From: PCRC01 sp017848435
GTDB taxonomy: Bacteria; Pseudomonadota; Gammaproteobacteria; Burkholderiales; Burkholderiaceae_C
NCBI GenBank assembly: GCA_965284315.1
Contig: OZ260072.1
Coordinates: forward strand, 806,001-870,000
DNA length: 64,000 nucleotides
Direction: 5' to 3'
In this document: in pieces, positions 49,123 to 61,344 of the stretch
Position numbering within the stretch: the first letter of the stretch is position 1
How the letters are laid out: each line of letters begins with the position of its first letter
Position numbers and translations under genes: made by a program
The notes under the pieces: generated by a model
What the model saw: the letters and a program-made list of their open reading frames with translations, nothing else
What the model was told of the DNA's origin: nothing
Database searches by the model: none

Positions 49123-51522
49123 TCAGTTGCGCACCGGCTTGCCGGTGGACATCATCCCCATGATCCGCTCCTGCGTTTTCGGGTGGGTGATCAGCGAACA
49201 GAAGGCCTTGCGCTCCAGCGCCAGCAGGTACTCCTCGGTCACCAGCGTGCCGCCGTCGATGTCGCCACCACAGACCACGCCGGCGATCAGGCTGGCGATG
49301 TGGAAGTCGTGCGCGCTGATGAAGCCACCGTCGCGCATGTTGACCAGCTGGCCCTTGATGGTGGCCAGGCCGTTGCGGCCGGCCACCGCAAACGGGCGGC
49401 GGTGCGGCGGGCGGTAGCCGGCGTTGAACATGGCCTTGGCTTCGTTGATGGCCACGTACAGCAGCTCGTCCTTGTTGGGCACGATGACGTCGCTGTCCAG
49501 CACATAGCCCAGCTTGCGGCTTTCCAGCGCGCTGGTGCCCACCTTGGCCATGGCCGCGGCGGTGAAGCCTTCGGTGAGGAAGGGCAGCAGGTCCTTGTTC
49601 ATCGAGGTGGCGGCGTTCTCCGCCGCGCGGCGGGCAATGTAGGCCAGGCCGCCGGCGCCGGGCACCAGGCCCACGCCCACTTCCACCAGGCCGATGTAGC
49701 TTTCCATCGCCACCACCCGCTTGGCCGAGTACACGGCCAGCTCGCAGCCGCCGCCCAGCGCCAGGCCACGGATGGCCGACACGGTGGGCACGCCGGCGTA
49801 GCGCAGCTTCAGCATCGCGTTCTGCAGTTCGTGCTCCGCCCCTTCGATGGCACTGACACCGGCGACCATGAAGGCCGGCATCATGGCCTGCAGGTCGGCA
49901 CCGACCGAGAACATCTCGTCGGGCGACCAGACCACCAGGCCCTTGAAGTCTTTCTCGGCCATGTCCACGCCCAGCGCCAGGCCCTCGGCCACGTCGGGGC
50001 TGATGGCGTGCATCTTGGTCTTGATGCTGGCGATCAGCACCTCGTCATCCAGCGTCCACAGGCGGATGGCGTCGTCTTCGTGCAGGGTCTTGCCAGCGGT
50101 CTTGGCGTCGGCGGCATTGGCGCCCAGCACGCTCTCGGGGAAATGCTGGCGGTCATAGACCGGCAGGTGGCGGCGCGGCACAAAGCGGGCCTCGGACGCG
50201 CTCCACGAGCCTTGCGGCGTGTGCACCCCCCCGGCCTCGGCCACCGGGCCGTTGAACACCCAGTCGGGCAGCGGCGCGTTGGAGAGCGTCTTGCCGGCGT
50301 CAATGTCTTCCTTCACCCACTGGGCGACCTGGCGCCAGCCCGCCTCTTGCCACAGCTCGAACGGCCCCTGCTTCAGGCCAAAGCCCCAGCGCATCGCAAA
50401 ATCGATGTCGCGTGCGCTCTCGGCAATGGTGGCCAGGTGCACCGCGGCGTAGTGGAAACCGTTGCGGAGAATCGCCCACAAAAACTGGCCTTGCGGGCCC
50501 TCGCTCTCGCGCAGCAAGCGCAGGCGTTCGCCGGCCGGCTTTTTCAGCATGCGGCTGTAGACCTCGTCGGCCTTCTGGCCGGCGGGCACGTACTCCTCGG
50601 ATTCCAGGTCAAAGCGCAGCACGTCGCGGCCGGCCTTTTTGTAGAAGCCAGCCTTGGTCTTCTGGCCCAGCTGGCCCAGCTCGATCAGCTTCTTCAGCAC
50701 CGGCGGGGTGCCGAAGCTGGGGTAGAAGGGGTCGGTGGCTTCGCTCAGCGTGTCCTGCAGCGTCTTGATCACATGGGCCATGGTGTCCAGGCCCACCACG
50801 TCGGCGGTACGGAAGGTGCCGGAACTGGCGCGGCCCAGCTTCTTGCCGGTCAGGTCGTCCACCACGTCAAAGCTCAGGCCGAAGTTCTCCACCTCTTTCA
50901 TCGTGCCCAGCATGCCGGCGATGCCGACGCGGTTGGCGATGAAGTTGGGCGTGTCCTTGGCCCGCACCACGCCCTTGCCCAGGCCGCTGGTGACAAAGGT
51001 CTCCAGGTCGTCCAGGATTTGCGGCTGGGTGGTGGGCGTGTTGATCAACTCCACCAGGTACATGTAGCGCGGCGGGTTGAAGAAATGGATGCCGCAGAAA
51101 CGCGGCTTGATGGCCTCGGGCAACGCCTCGCTGAGTTGGGTGATGCTCAGACCCGAGGTGTTGGACGCCACGATGGCGTGCGGCGCAACGAAGGGCGCGA
51201 TCTTCTTGTACAGATCGAGCTTCCAGTCCATGCGCTCGGCAATCGCCTCAATGATGAGGTCGCAGTCGCGCAGTTGTTCCAGATGCTCTTCGTAGTTGGC
51301 CTGGCCAATCAATACAGCGTCATCGGCCACGCCCAGCGGCGCGGGCTTGAGCTTCTTGAGGTTGTCGATGGCGCGGGTGACGATGCCGTTCTTGGCACCT
51401 TCCTTGGCCGGCAGGTCGAACAGCACGACCGGCACCTTGCAGTTGACCAGATGGGCGGCGATCTGCGCGCCCATCACACCGGCGCCGAGCACCGCGACTT
51501 TTTTGACCTGGAATCGGGACAT
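49123..51522 (-). CDS. 3-hydroxyacyl-CoA dehydrogenase/enoyl-CoA hydratase fusion (FadN-type order)
   Basis: This 799-residue bifunctional enzyme runs steps two and three of beta-oxidation. Unlike E. coli FadB, the dehydrogenase comes first: KVAVLGAGVMGAQIAAHL (NAD loop, residues 8-25), SNTSGLSI and GIHFFNPPRYMYLVE with the catalytic His-Glu pair. A crotonase domain follows from about residue 500 (KGLVVWSPDEMFSVGADL, ALGGGCELAVYS, VGLVPGAGGLAYIARR). This is the FadN-like arrangement. It lies 19 bp after the acyl-CoA dehydrogenase gene in the TetR-led operon. Confidence 0.92.
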   Translation of the reverse strand: MSRFQVKKVAVLGAGVMGAQIAAHLVNCKVPVVLFDLPAKEGAKNGIVTRAIDNLKKLKPAPLGVADDAVLIGQANYEEHLEQLRDCDLIIEAIAERMDWKLDLYKKIAPFVAPHAIVASNTSGLSITQLSEALPEAIKPRFCGIHFFNPPRYMYLVELINTPTTQPQILDDLETFVTSGLGKGVVRAKDTPNFIANRVGIAGMLGTMKEVENFGLSFDVVDDLTGKKLGRASSGTFRTADVVGLDTMAHVIKTLQDTLSEATDPFYPSFGTPPVLKKLIELGQLGQKTKAGFYKKAGRDVLRFDLESEEYVPAGQKADEVYSRMLKKPAGERLRLLRESEGPQGQFLWAILRNGFHYAAVHLATIAESARDIDFAMRWGFGLKQGPFELWQEAGWRQVAQWVKEDIDAGKTLSNAPLPDWVFNGPVAEAGGVHTPQGSWSASEARFVPRRHLPVYDRQHFPESVLGANAADAKTAGKTLHEDDAIRLWTLDDEVLIASIKTKMHAISPDVAEGLALGVDMAEKDFKGLVVWSPDEMFSVGADLQAMMPAFMVAGVSAIEGAEHELQNAMLKLRYAGVPTVSAIRGLALGGGCELAVYSAKRVVAMESYIGLVEVGVGLVPGAGGLAYIARRAAENAATSMNKDLLPFLTEGFTAAAMAKVGTSALESRKLGYVLDSDVIVPNKDELLYVAINEAKAMFNAGYRPPHRRPFAVAGRNGLATIKGQLVNMRDGGFISAHDFHIASLIAGVVCGGDIDGGTLVTEEYLLALERKAFCSLITHPKTQERIMGMMSTGKPVRN

Positions 51523-51541
51523 GGCTTGTTCTTTCCGGGAG

Positions 51542-53338
51542 TTAGGCCAGGGCCAGTTCGGTATCCATCAGCACCTTGCTGCCAGTGCGCGCGGTGCGCA
51601 TCAGCATCGCGGTCTCGGGGAACAGCTTGGCAAAATAGAAGCGGGCGGTCTGCAGCTTGGCCTGGTAGAACGGGTCGGTGTTGCCGGCAGCAATCTCACG
51701 CAGTGCGACCTGCGCCATGCGGGCGAAAAAGTAGCCAAACACCAGGTGGCCGGCCACCCGCAAATAATCGACTGCAGCGGCGCCCACTTCGTCGGCGTTC
51801 TGGAAACCCTTGAAACCGATTTCGGTGGTGAACTTGGTCATCTGGTCGCCCAGGTAGGCCACCGGGTTGATGAACTCGGCCATCTTCTCGTTGACGCCTT
51901 CTTCCTCCACCAGCTTGGCCACCAGCTTGCCGAACTTCTTCAGGGTGGCGCCGTTGTTGCCGAGGATCTTGCGGCCCAGCAGATCGAGCGACTGCACGGT
52001 GTTGGTGCCTTCGTAGATCATGTTGATGCGGGCGTCGCGCACGAACTGCTCCATGCCCCATTCCTTGATGTAGCCGTGGCCGCCAAAGACCTGCTGACAC
52101 ATCGTGGTGGCCTGGTAGCCGTTGTCGGTCAGGAAGGCCTTGACGATGGGGGTCAGCATGGCCACCAGCTCGCCGCTGTCGGTGCGCACCTTCTCGTCCG
52201 GGTGGTTCAGTTCCTTGTCGAGCAACAGCGTGCAGAAAATGGCCAGCGCACGGCCACCTTCGGCATAGGCCTTGGCGGTGAGCAGCATCTTGCGCACGTC
52301 GGGGTGCACGATGATCGGGTCGGCCGGCTTGTCCTTGGCCTTGACGCCGGACAGCGAACGCATCTGGATGCGGTCTTTCGCATAGGCCAGGGCATTCTGG
52401 TAGGCCACTTCGGTCAGGCCCAGCGACTGGTTGCCCACGCCCAGGCGGGCGGCGTTCATCATCACGAACATCGCGGCCAGGCCCTTGTTGGGCGCACCCA
52501 CCAGCGTGCCGGTGGCGCCGTCCAAATTGATCTGCGCGGTGGCGTTGCCGTGGATGCCCATCTTGTGCTCCAGGCCGCCGCAGAAGATCGGGTTGCGTGC
52601 ACCGAGCGAGCCGTCGGCATTGACGTGGTACTTGGGCACGATGAACAGGCTGATGCCCTTGCTGCCCGCCGGTGCGTCGGGCAGGCGGGCCAGCACCAGG
52701 TGCACGATGTTGGCGGCCATGTCGTGTTCACCGGCGCTGATGAAGATCTTGTTGCCGGTGAGCTTGTAGGTGCCATCGGGCTGCGGCTCGGCCTTGGTGC
52801 GCAGCATGCCGAGGTCGGTGCCGCAATGGGCTTCGGTCAGGCACATGGTGCCGGTCCATTCGCCGCTGGTGAGCTTGGTGAGGTAGGTTTTTTTCTGTTC
52901 TTCGGTGCCGTGCGCGTGCAGGCATTCGTAGGCGCCGTGGCTCAGGCCGGGGTACATGGTCCAGGCCTGGTTGGCCGAGTTCAGCATCTCGTAGAGGCAC
53001 TGGTTGACCACGAAGGGCAGGCCCTGGCCGCCGTATTCCGGGTCGCAGCTCAATGCCGGCCATCCGCCTTCGACGTACTGGGCATAGGCTTCCTTGAAGC
53101 CCTTGGGCGCCTTCACCTCGTGCGTGGCGCGGTCGAGCGTGCAGCCTTCTTCGTCGCCGCTGATGTTCAGCGGGAAGGTCACCTCGGCGGCGAACTTGCC
53201 GGCTTCTTCGAGCACGGCGTTGATGGTGTCGGCATCGACGTCGGCGTGTTTGGGCAGCGCCTTGAACTCGTCAGAGACCTTGAAGACTTCATGCATCAGG
53301 AATTGCATGTCGCGCAGGGGCGGGTTGTAGGTGGGCAT
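51542..53338 (-). CDS. Acyl-CoA dehydrogenase, long form with C-terminal extension
   Basis: At 598 residues this is larger than the usual 380-residue dehydrogenase. It starts MPTYNPPLRDMQFLMHEVFKV (an N-terminal extension seen in this subfamily). It has MCLTEAHCGTDLGMLRTKA for FAD binding, VFGGHGYIKEWGMEQFVRDARINMIYEGTNTVQSLDLLGRK with the catalytic Glu in YEGT, and a C-terminal helical domain (PF12806-type) from about residue 470. It should carry out the first step of fatty acyl-CoA oxidation. It follows the TetR gene by 3 bp. Confidence 0.92.
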   Translation of the reverse strand: MPTYNPPLRDMQFLMHEVFKVSDEFKALPKHADVDADTINAVLEEAGKFAAEVTFPLNISGDEEGCTLDRATHEVKAPKGFKEAYAQYVEGGWPALSCDPEYGGQGLPFVVNQCLYEMLNSANQAWTMYPGLSHGAYECLHAHGTEEQKKTYLTKLTSGEWTGTMCLTEAHCGTDLGMLRTKAEPQPDGTYKLTGNKIFISAGEHDMAANIVHLVLARLPDAPAGSKGISLFIVPKYHVNADGSLGARNPIFCGGLEHKMGIHGNATAQINLDGATGTLVGAPNKGLAAMFVMMNAARLGVGNQSLGLTEVAYQNALAYAKDRIQMRSLSGVKAKDKPADPIIVHPDVRKMLLTAKAYAEGGRALAIFCTLLLDKELNHPDEKVRTDSGELVAMLTPIVKAFLTDNGYQATTMCQQVFGGHGYIKEWGMEQFVRDARINMIYEGTNTVQSLDLLGRKILGNNGATLKKFGKLVAKLVEEEGVNEKMAEFINPVAYLGDQMTKFTTEIGFKGFQNADEVGAAAVDYLRVAGHLVFGYFFARMAQVALREIAAGNTDPFYQAKLQTARFYFAKLFPETAMLMRTARTGSKVLMDTELALA

Positions 53339-53341
53339 GGT

Positions 53342-54058
53342 TCAGTCCTTCGGTGTGTGTTTGGAAGATTTGGAAACCGGTTTGGCGGCCACCGCACGCA
53401 GCGGCGCCTTGGCGGCACTGGCCGGGTGGCCGTAGCGGGCGAGGATGTGGTCGAACCCGGCGCGGGCGCGGGCCACCGAGCCGGGGGTTTTGAGAAAGCG
53501 CGCTTCGTAGTGCAGCGCGAGGATCACGCCATGCAGCTCGAACGCCATTTGCTGGTGGTCGGTGTCGGGCAGCAGGTCGCCCATGTCGCGGGCTTGCACC
53601 ACGGCGCGGTTGATGGCCGCGAGCCAGGTCTGCACCGAGCCGGCCAATGCGTCACGCACCGGGCCAGGCCGGTCGTCAAACTCGACCGCGCCACTGATGT
53701 AGAGGCAACCGGAGTCGATCTCGACCGAGGTGCGCTGCATCCAGTTGTCCACCATCGCCCGCAGGCGGGGCAAACCACGCGGCTGTTGCAGCGAAGGGTA
53801 GAACACCTCTTCTTCAAAGCGGCGGTGGTATTCGCGGATCACCGAGATCTGCAGTTCCTCGCGTGAGCCAAAATGGGCGAACACGCCCGACTTGCTCATT
53901 TGCGTGACCTCGGCCAGCGCGCCGATGCTCAGGCCTTCAAGCCCGATCTGGGTGGCCAGGCCCAAGGCCGCATCGACGATGGCGACCTTGGTTTGCTGGC
54001 CTTTTTGCAGGGCCCGGCCTTCGCGGTTGTTTTTGAGGGGCAGGGAAGAAACCGGCAC
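53342..54058 (-). CDS. TetR family regulator of the beta-oxidation operon
   Basis: This 238-residue regulator has HTH AIVDAALGLATQIGLEGLSIGALAEVTQMSKSGVFAHFGSREEL and a TetR ligand domain with a Lys-rich C-terminal tail. I chose the GTG at 54058 because GGAGA lies 5 bp upstream and the frame above it has no good start. It is first in the operon and 3 bp before the acyl-CoA dehydrogenase, so it likely senses acyl-CoA and represses its own operon. A candidate half-palindromic site gaacgaccgtgc lies at 54076-54087. Confidence 0.85.
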   Translation of the reverse strand: MPVSSLPLKNNREGRALQKGQQTKVAIVDAALGLATQIGLEGLSIGALAEVTQMSKSGVFAHFGSREELQISVIREYHRRFEEEVFYPSLQQPRGLPRLRAMVDNWMQRTSVEIDSGCLYISGAVEFDDRPGPVRDALAGSVQTWLAAINRAVVQARDMGDLLPDTDHQQMAFELHGVILALHYEARFLKTPGSVARARAGFDHILARYGHPASAAKAPLRAVAAKPVSKSSKHTPKD

Positions 54059-54230
54059 GGCATCTCCTAAAAAAAGAACGACCGTGCTATTTTGCAACAA
54101 ATCGCCCGGGGCCACCAGCACCCCACCCCGTCTAGAGGCGACTGTCTAAGAATCGCATCAAAATTTTCGGGTAAACCCTTGTCGGCAGCCTGCTGCGGCA
54201 GCGCGGGCCCGCAACGGCATCTGCGGCCTG

Positions 54231-54295
54231 CATTTCAAACGAAAATGAGGCCAAGCCTTAGTGAAATCTGGCGAATCAGCTACGCTATTTATAGC
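54231..54295 (-). repeat. Dispersed repeat, copy D
   Basis: Read on the minus strand it starts gctataaatagc (terminal hairpin), then gtagctgattcgccagattt, cactaaggcttggcctcatt and ttcgtttgaaatg. The terminal hairpin contains the TAA stop of slmA (54291-54289), so the repeat forms the gene end. It aligns closely with copies A and C. Confidence 0.8.
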
Positions 54296-54966
54296 AAGCG
54301 AGCGAGGCTGAGTTCCAGGTGCTCAGACGGCAGGCGCTTGAAGCCAGAGCGGGCAAACCGCTGCAGCCGACCCACCACAAACGCCGTCAACACCGACGCA
54401 CGCACCTGGGCGTCCACCGTCGGCGTGGCCGAGCCCTGGCTTTCGGCGAGTGGCCGCAGGCACTGGCGCAGCGTGGCTTCAACCTTGTCAAAAAACTGGT
54501 TCATGCGCTGCTGCAGGCGCTCGTTCTCGAACACCAGCGCGTCACCGACCATCACCCGCGTCATGCCAGGGTTTTTCTCGGCGAACTGCAACAGCATGGC
54601 CACCAGCTGGCCGGCCTGGCGGGCACCGTCTTGCGGTTCGGCACCAGCGCCTGCGCGCTCGGTGATCTGGTTGATCAGGGTGAACACGGTCTGCTCTATG
54701 AACTCGATCAGGCCTTCGAACATCTGCGCCTTGCTGGCAAAGTGGCGGTAGAGCGCGGCCTCGCTCACGTCGAGCCGGGCGGCCAGCGCGGCGGTGGTCA
54801 CGCGCTCGGCACCGGGCTGCTCCAGCATGCCCGCCAGCGTCTGCAGAATCTGCACCCGCCGTTCGCCCGGCTTGGGGCGTTTGCGCACCGCCGGCTCGGA
54901 CACCGAACCGCTGGGTTCGGTCTCGGCGTCGCGGTCGATGGCGGTGTGGGGGTCGGTGTCGGACAT
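54289..54966 (-). CDS. slmA: Nucleoid occlusion factor SlmA
   Basis: SlmA is a TetR-fold DNA-binding protein that blocks FtsZ ring assembly over the nucleoid. The 225-residue protein has the SlmA signature: RRVQILQTLAGMLEQPGAERVTTAALAARLDVSEAALYRHFASKAQMFEGLIEFIEQTVFTLINQI, VMVGDALVFENERLQQRMNQFFDKVEATLRQ. It has a 40-residue acidic/proline N-terminal extension before the HTH. The ATG at 54966 was chosen over an upstream in-frame ATG. It lies 87 bp downstream of uvrA. Its stop codon lies inside repeat copy D. Confidence 0.92.
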   Translation of the reverse strand: MSDTDPHTAIDRDAETEPSGSVSEPAVRKRPKPGERRVQILQTLAGMLEQPGAERVTTAALAARLDVSEAALYRHFASKAQMFEGLIEFIEQTVFTLINQITERAGAGAEPQDGARQAGQLVAMLLQFAEKNPGMTRVMVGDALVFENERLQQRMNQFFDKVEATLRQCLRPLAESQGSATPTVDAQVRASVLTAFVVGRLQRFARSGFKRLPSEHLELSLARLL

Positions 54967-55053
54967 GGTGCAAGCGATGTTACTTTTTGATTCTCGCACA
55001 GCGCCTGTGCGCCCCAAGCCTCAGCCCCTGCGTCGCCCGGCAACTCAGCCGGC

Positions 55054-57996
<2,943 letters not shown>

Positions 57997-58140
57997 CCGG
58001 CCATGATAATTAAAGATTGCCCACCCCGCACGGCCGGGGCTCCCCCCAACGACGATAATTCCCCCTGTTTCAGCCCCGCCCCCCGGCTTTCACCCGTGTC
58101 AGACACCGCCCACCCACCCGCCACCGCGCCCGCCGCCGCC

Positions 58141-59337
58141 ATGACTGCGCCCGAGCGACGCGCCAGTTTTTCGCTGGCCACCATCTTCGCGATGCGCATG
58201 CTGGGGCTGTTCCTGGTGCTGCCGGTGTTCGCGCTGGAAGCCGCCCGCTACCCCGGCGGCAACGACCCGGCACTGGTGGGCCTGGCCATGGGCATCTACG
58301 GGCTGACGCAAGGCGTGCTGCAAATCCCTTTTGGCCTCGCATCCGACCACTTCGGGCGCAAGCGCGTCATTGTCATTGGCCTGCTGATTTTTGCGGCCGG
58401 CAGTTTTGTCGCCGCAGCGGCCGACAGCTTGGTCTGGCTCACCGTTGGCCGCTCGCTGCAAGGCGCGGGCGCGGTGTCGGCGGCGGTCACCGCGCTGCTG
58501 GCCGACCAGACCCGCGACGAGGTGCGCACCAAGGCCATGGCCCTGGTGGGTGCCAGCATTGGGCTGATGTTTGCGCTGTCGCTGGTGGCTGCGCCAGTGC
58601 TGGTCGGCTGGATCGGCCTGCACGGCCTGTTCGTGCTGACCGGTCTGCTGGCGCTCGGCGGCATTGCCGTGGTGCTGCTGTGGACACCGGCCGAACCGGT
58701 GCAACACAACAACGTGCCGCGTGGCCGGCTGGTGGACGTGCTGACCCACGGCGCCCTGCTGCGGCTGGACGTCGGTGTGTTCGTGCTGCACGCGGTGCAA
58801 CTCGCCATGTGGGTGGCGGTGCCGGCGTTGCTGGTACAGGCCGGGCTCGGCAAAGACGCGCACTGGCAGGTCTACCTGCCGGCGGTGCTGGCTTCGTTCG
58901 TGGTGATGGGCTTCACCCTGTTCCCGCTGGAGCGGCGCGGCTACCTGCGGGCGGTGTTTCTGGCCGCCATTGGCCTGATCACCCTGGTGCAGCTCGGCTT
59001 GCTGTGGGTGGCGTCCACCACCGCCATGGTGCTGCCGCTGGCACTGCTGCTGTTCGTGTTTTTCTGCGGCTTCAATGTGCTGGAGGCCAGCCAGCCCAGC
59101 ATGGCCTCGCGCATTGCCCCACCGCACGCGCGCGGCGCAGCGCTGGGTGTGTACAACACGCTGCAGTCGCTCGGCTTTTTCGTGGGCGGTGCGGTGGGCG
59201 GCATGCTGCTGAAGCACGTCGGCACACAGGGGTTGTTCCTGGCCTGCACCGCCGGCATGCTGCTGTGGCTGGTGGTGGCCTGGCCCATGACCGCGCCATC
59301 GGCCCGGCATGTTGTCGCCCAGCCACAAGCCCGATAA
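58141..59337 (+). CDS. MFS transporter (YajR-like)
   Basis: This 398-residue major facilitator transporter has 12 predicted membrane helices. It starts FSLATIFAMRMLGLFLVLPVF and has GLTQGVLQIPFGLASDHFGRKRVI (loop 2-3 motif A, with DHFGRKR). It also carries TVGRSLQGAGAVSAAVTALLADQTRDEVRTKAMALVGASIGLMFALSLVAAPVLVG, typical of drug-efflux-like MFS. A GTG at 58096 in the same frame would add 15 residues; no strong ribosome site marks either. It is divergent from uvrA and lies 26 bp upstream of ssb, a usual order in this bacterial group. Confidence 0.88.
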   Translation: MTAPERRASFSLATIFAMRMLGLFLVLPVFALEAARYPGGNDPALVGLAMGIYGLTQGVLQIPFGLASDHFGRKRVIVIGLLIFAAGSFVAAAADSLVWLTVGRSLQGAGAVSAAVTALLADQTRDEVRTKAMALVGASIGLMFALSLVAAPVLVGWIGLHGLFVLTGLLALGGIAVVLLWTPAEPVQHNNVPRGRLVDVLTHGALLRLDVGVFVLHAVQLAMWVAVPALLVQAGLGKDAHWQVYLPAVLASFVVMGFTLFPLERRGYLRAVFLAAIGLITLVQLGLLWVASTTAMVLPLALLLFVFFCGFNVLEASQPSMASRIAPPHARGAALGVYNTLQSLGFFVGGAVGGMLLKHVGTQGLFLACTAGMLLWLVVAWPMTAPSARHVVAQPQAR

Positions 59338-59363
59338 TCCCTGTCCAATCCGGAGGAGAACCC

Positions 59364-59858
59364 ATGGCATCCGTCAACAAAGTCATTCTGGTCGGCAACT
59401 GCGGCCGCGACCCCGAAATCCGTTACCTGCCCTCAGGCCAGGCCGTGGCCAACGTCAGCGTGGCCACCTCCACCCGCCGCAAAGACAAGAACAGCGGCGA
59501 AACGGTCGAAGACACCCAGTGGCACCGCGTCACCTTCTACGACCGCCTGGCCGAGATCGCCGGCGAGTACGTGAAAAAAGGCCGCCCCATCTACGTGGAG
59601 GGCCGCCTGAAATACGGCACCTACACCGACAAGACCACCGGTGTGGAAAAGAACACGGTGGACATCATTGCCACCGAGTTGCAGTTGCTCGGCGGCCGCG
59701 AAGGCATGGGCGGACCGGGTGGTGACGAAGGCGGCGGCGGTGGCTACAGCCGCCCACCTGCACCAGCCCCCCGCGCTGCCGCACCGGCACCGCGCCAGCA
59801 AGCACCGGCCAAGTCGTCGTCAGGCTTTGACGACATGGACGACGACATCCCGTTCTAG
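59364..59858 (+). CDS. ssb: Single-stranded DNA-binding protein
   Basis: This 164-residue SSB has an N-terminal OB fold (residues 1-110: MASVNKVILVGNCGRDPEIRYLPSGQAVANVSVATS, DTQWHRVTFYDRLAEIA, GRPIYVEGRLKYG). A glycine/alanine/proline-rich flexible linker follows, then the partner-binding tip FDDMDDDIPF. GGAGGAG lies 6 bp upstream of the ATG, a strong ribosome site. It covers ssDNA in replication, recombination and repair. It is close to uvrA, as in many proteobacteria, but with an MFS gene between. Confidence 0.96.
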   Translation: MASVNKVILVGNCGRDPEIRYLPSGQAVANVSVATSTRRKDKNSGETVEDTQWHRVTFYDRLAEIAGEYVKKGRPIYVEGRLKYGTYTDKTTGVEKNTVDIIATELQLLGGREGMGGPGGDEGGGGGYSRPPAPAPRAAAPAPRQQAPAKSSSGFDDMDDDIPF

Positions 59859-59862
59859 GACA

Positions 59863-59882
59863 GAAAAAGCCCGCTCAGGCGG
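59863..59882 (-). terminator. Possible terminator at the end of the GGDEF gene
   Basis: Short stem ccgc-tcag-gcgg (59871-59882) followed on the minus strand by AGCTTTTT-like T run (59864-59868). It overlaps the stop codon of the convergent GGDEF gene and lies 12 bp after ssb. The 4-bp stem is weak. Confidence 0.35.
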
Positions 59883-61344
59883 TTTGCACCTGCGGCGGCC
59901 CAGCCATCTGGAAGCGGTTCTTGCCGCCGCGCTTGGCCGCATACATCGCGGCATCGGCCTCGGTCAGCAGGCTCTCCACCTGCGGGCGGATGTGGTCGGT
60001 GCGGCTGATGCCAACGCTGCACCCCACCCCTTGCTGCAGGCCACGCACGGCCTCAATCACCTGACCCGCAATCCGCGTGGCGGTGGCGTCAATCTGGTCT
60101 GCGGCAGCGGCCACGGCAATCACGAATTCGTCCCCGCCGAGGCGACCGACCGCGTCGCCGTCACGGACCACGCTGCGCAGCGCCTGCGCGGTTTGCACCA
60201 GCACTTGGTCGCCCACCGCATGGCCACGTGCGTCGTTGACGGCCTTGAAGCCATCCAGGTCGATGAACAGCAGCGCCATGGCGTGGCCCCGGGCGTGCTC
60301 ACGGCCACCCAGCTGGTTGGCCAGCTCAATGAACAGGCCACGGCCGGGCAGGCCTGTGAGCGCGTCGAGCCTGGCCTGCCCCACCTCGGTTTCCAGCTGG
60401 GAGTTAGACGCCGCCAGACGCCGGGCATCGGCAGCGACCTTTTGATAGACGCGGGTCAGTTCGTGGACATAGACCATCAGGATCACGCCCGCCGACACCA
60501 GCGCATTGAAACGTCCGACATACCAGCCAGCCGACAGCCGGGTGCTGCCCACCATGGTGATGGTGTCGTCGAACACCAGCGCCACCAGTGCCACGGCCAG
60601 CCACAGGTTCAACTCGGTGCGGAATTTTCCCGTCCGCCACAGCATGAACAGGGTGACGCCAATGGCGAGCTGGATCGCCGGTGCAATGCCAGAGGTGGTG
60701 ATGCGGTGGTAGTCGCCGTTGTCGTCGAGCACCGGCAAAAAGTCGTGAAACACCGTCACGGCCGCCACGCTGACAGCGAGCAAGCCCAGCACCACCGCAG
60801 CAAACCGTACCGCCAACCCACTGTCGTTCTGGGTGACGTCGTCTCTGTGGCTGCTGGTGGCGTACAAAAAGATCCCTGCGACCGGTCCAATGTGCCAAAG
60901 GCACCACAGCCAGGTGGCCGTCTGCGGCCCGCCGATCAAACGCCCCTCGGCCATGAACATGCCCGGAAACGCCATGAACTGGGCGCAGACGATGCCTGCG
61001 GTGTAGAAAAAACCGCCGCTCAGGTACAACAGCGCCCGGGCGTGCGTGGCGGTGTAGTGGCCATACATCAGGTAGCCCGTCAGGGCATAGGCCAGGATGA
61101 TCGCCGTCTGGTACGCCGGCAGAAAAGCCTGGACCCGGCCCCAGGTGGTGCGCGCCTCGGGGATCAGGGACACCGTGACCACGCCAATCACCATGCAGGC
61201 CACCAACGCAAGGCGCCGCTGCGCCGGACTCGCCACCCGTGTGGCGGGCGAATGGTCGTCGGTCAACCCAACGGGGCGGGGCGACTGTGCGGACAGGGCC
61301 GCGGGGCTAGCGGCTTGTGAAGCAGCCAATTCGGGGGAGGTCAT
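59875..61344 (-). CDS. Membrane-bound diguanylate cyclase (GGDEF, MASE4-like sensor)
   Basis: This 489-residue protein makes cyclic di-GMP. About seven to eight hydrophobic segments (residues 45-310, MASE4-like by layout) form a membrane sensor. A short linker (RVYQKVAADARRLAASNSQLETEVG, probably coiled coil) leads to the GGDEF domain, with GLPGRGLFIE, DLDGFKAVND and the intact active site GRLGGDEFVI near residue 400. An inhibitory I-site RDGD sits five residues upstream. No EAL domain. The start codon lies in a predicted hairpin (61341-61366). Confidence 0.88.
   Translation of the reverse strand: MTSPELAASQAASPAALSAQSPRPVGLTDDHSPATRVASPAQRRLALVACMVIGVVTVSLIPEARTTWGRVQAFLPAYQTAIILAYALTGYLMYGHYTATHARALLYLSGGFFYTAGIVCAQFMAFPGMFMAEGRLIGGPQTATWLWCLWHIGPVAGIFLYATSSHRDDVTQNDSGLAVRFAAVVLGLLAVSVAAVTVFHDFLPVLDDNGDYHRITTSGIAPAIQLAIGVTLFMLWRTGKFRTELNLWLAVALVALVFDDTITMVGSTRLSAGWYVGRFNALVSAGVILMVYVHELTRVYQKVAADARRLAASNSQLETEVGQARLDALTGLPGRGLFIELANQLGGREHARGHAMALLFIDLDGFKAVNDARGHAVGDQVLVQTAQALRSVVRDGDAVGRLGGDEFVIAVAAAADQIDATATRIAGQVIEAVRGLQQGVGCSVGISRTDHIRPQVESLLTEADAAMYAAKRGGKNRFQMAGPPQVQTA

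Noticed and set aside
48529..51813. A 1094-codon open frame on the plus strand
   Set aside because: It is antisense to the DUF4442 and fused dehydrogenase/hydratase genes; low-complexity shadow without family motifs.
51296..53866. An 856-codon open frame on the plus strand
   Set aside because: It is antisense to the long acyl-CoA dehydrogenase and TetR genes; same shadow composition.
57997..58140. LexA (SOS) box upstream of uvrA
   Set aside because: I looked for CTGT-N8-ACAG on both strands in the uvrA-MFS gap and found only a partial match (cctgtttcag).
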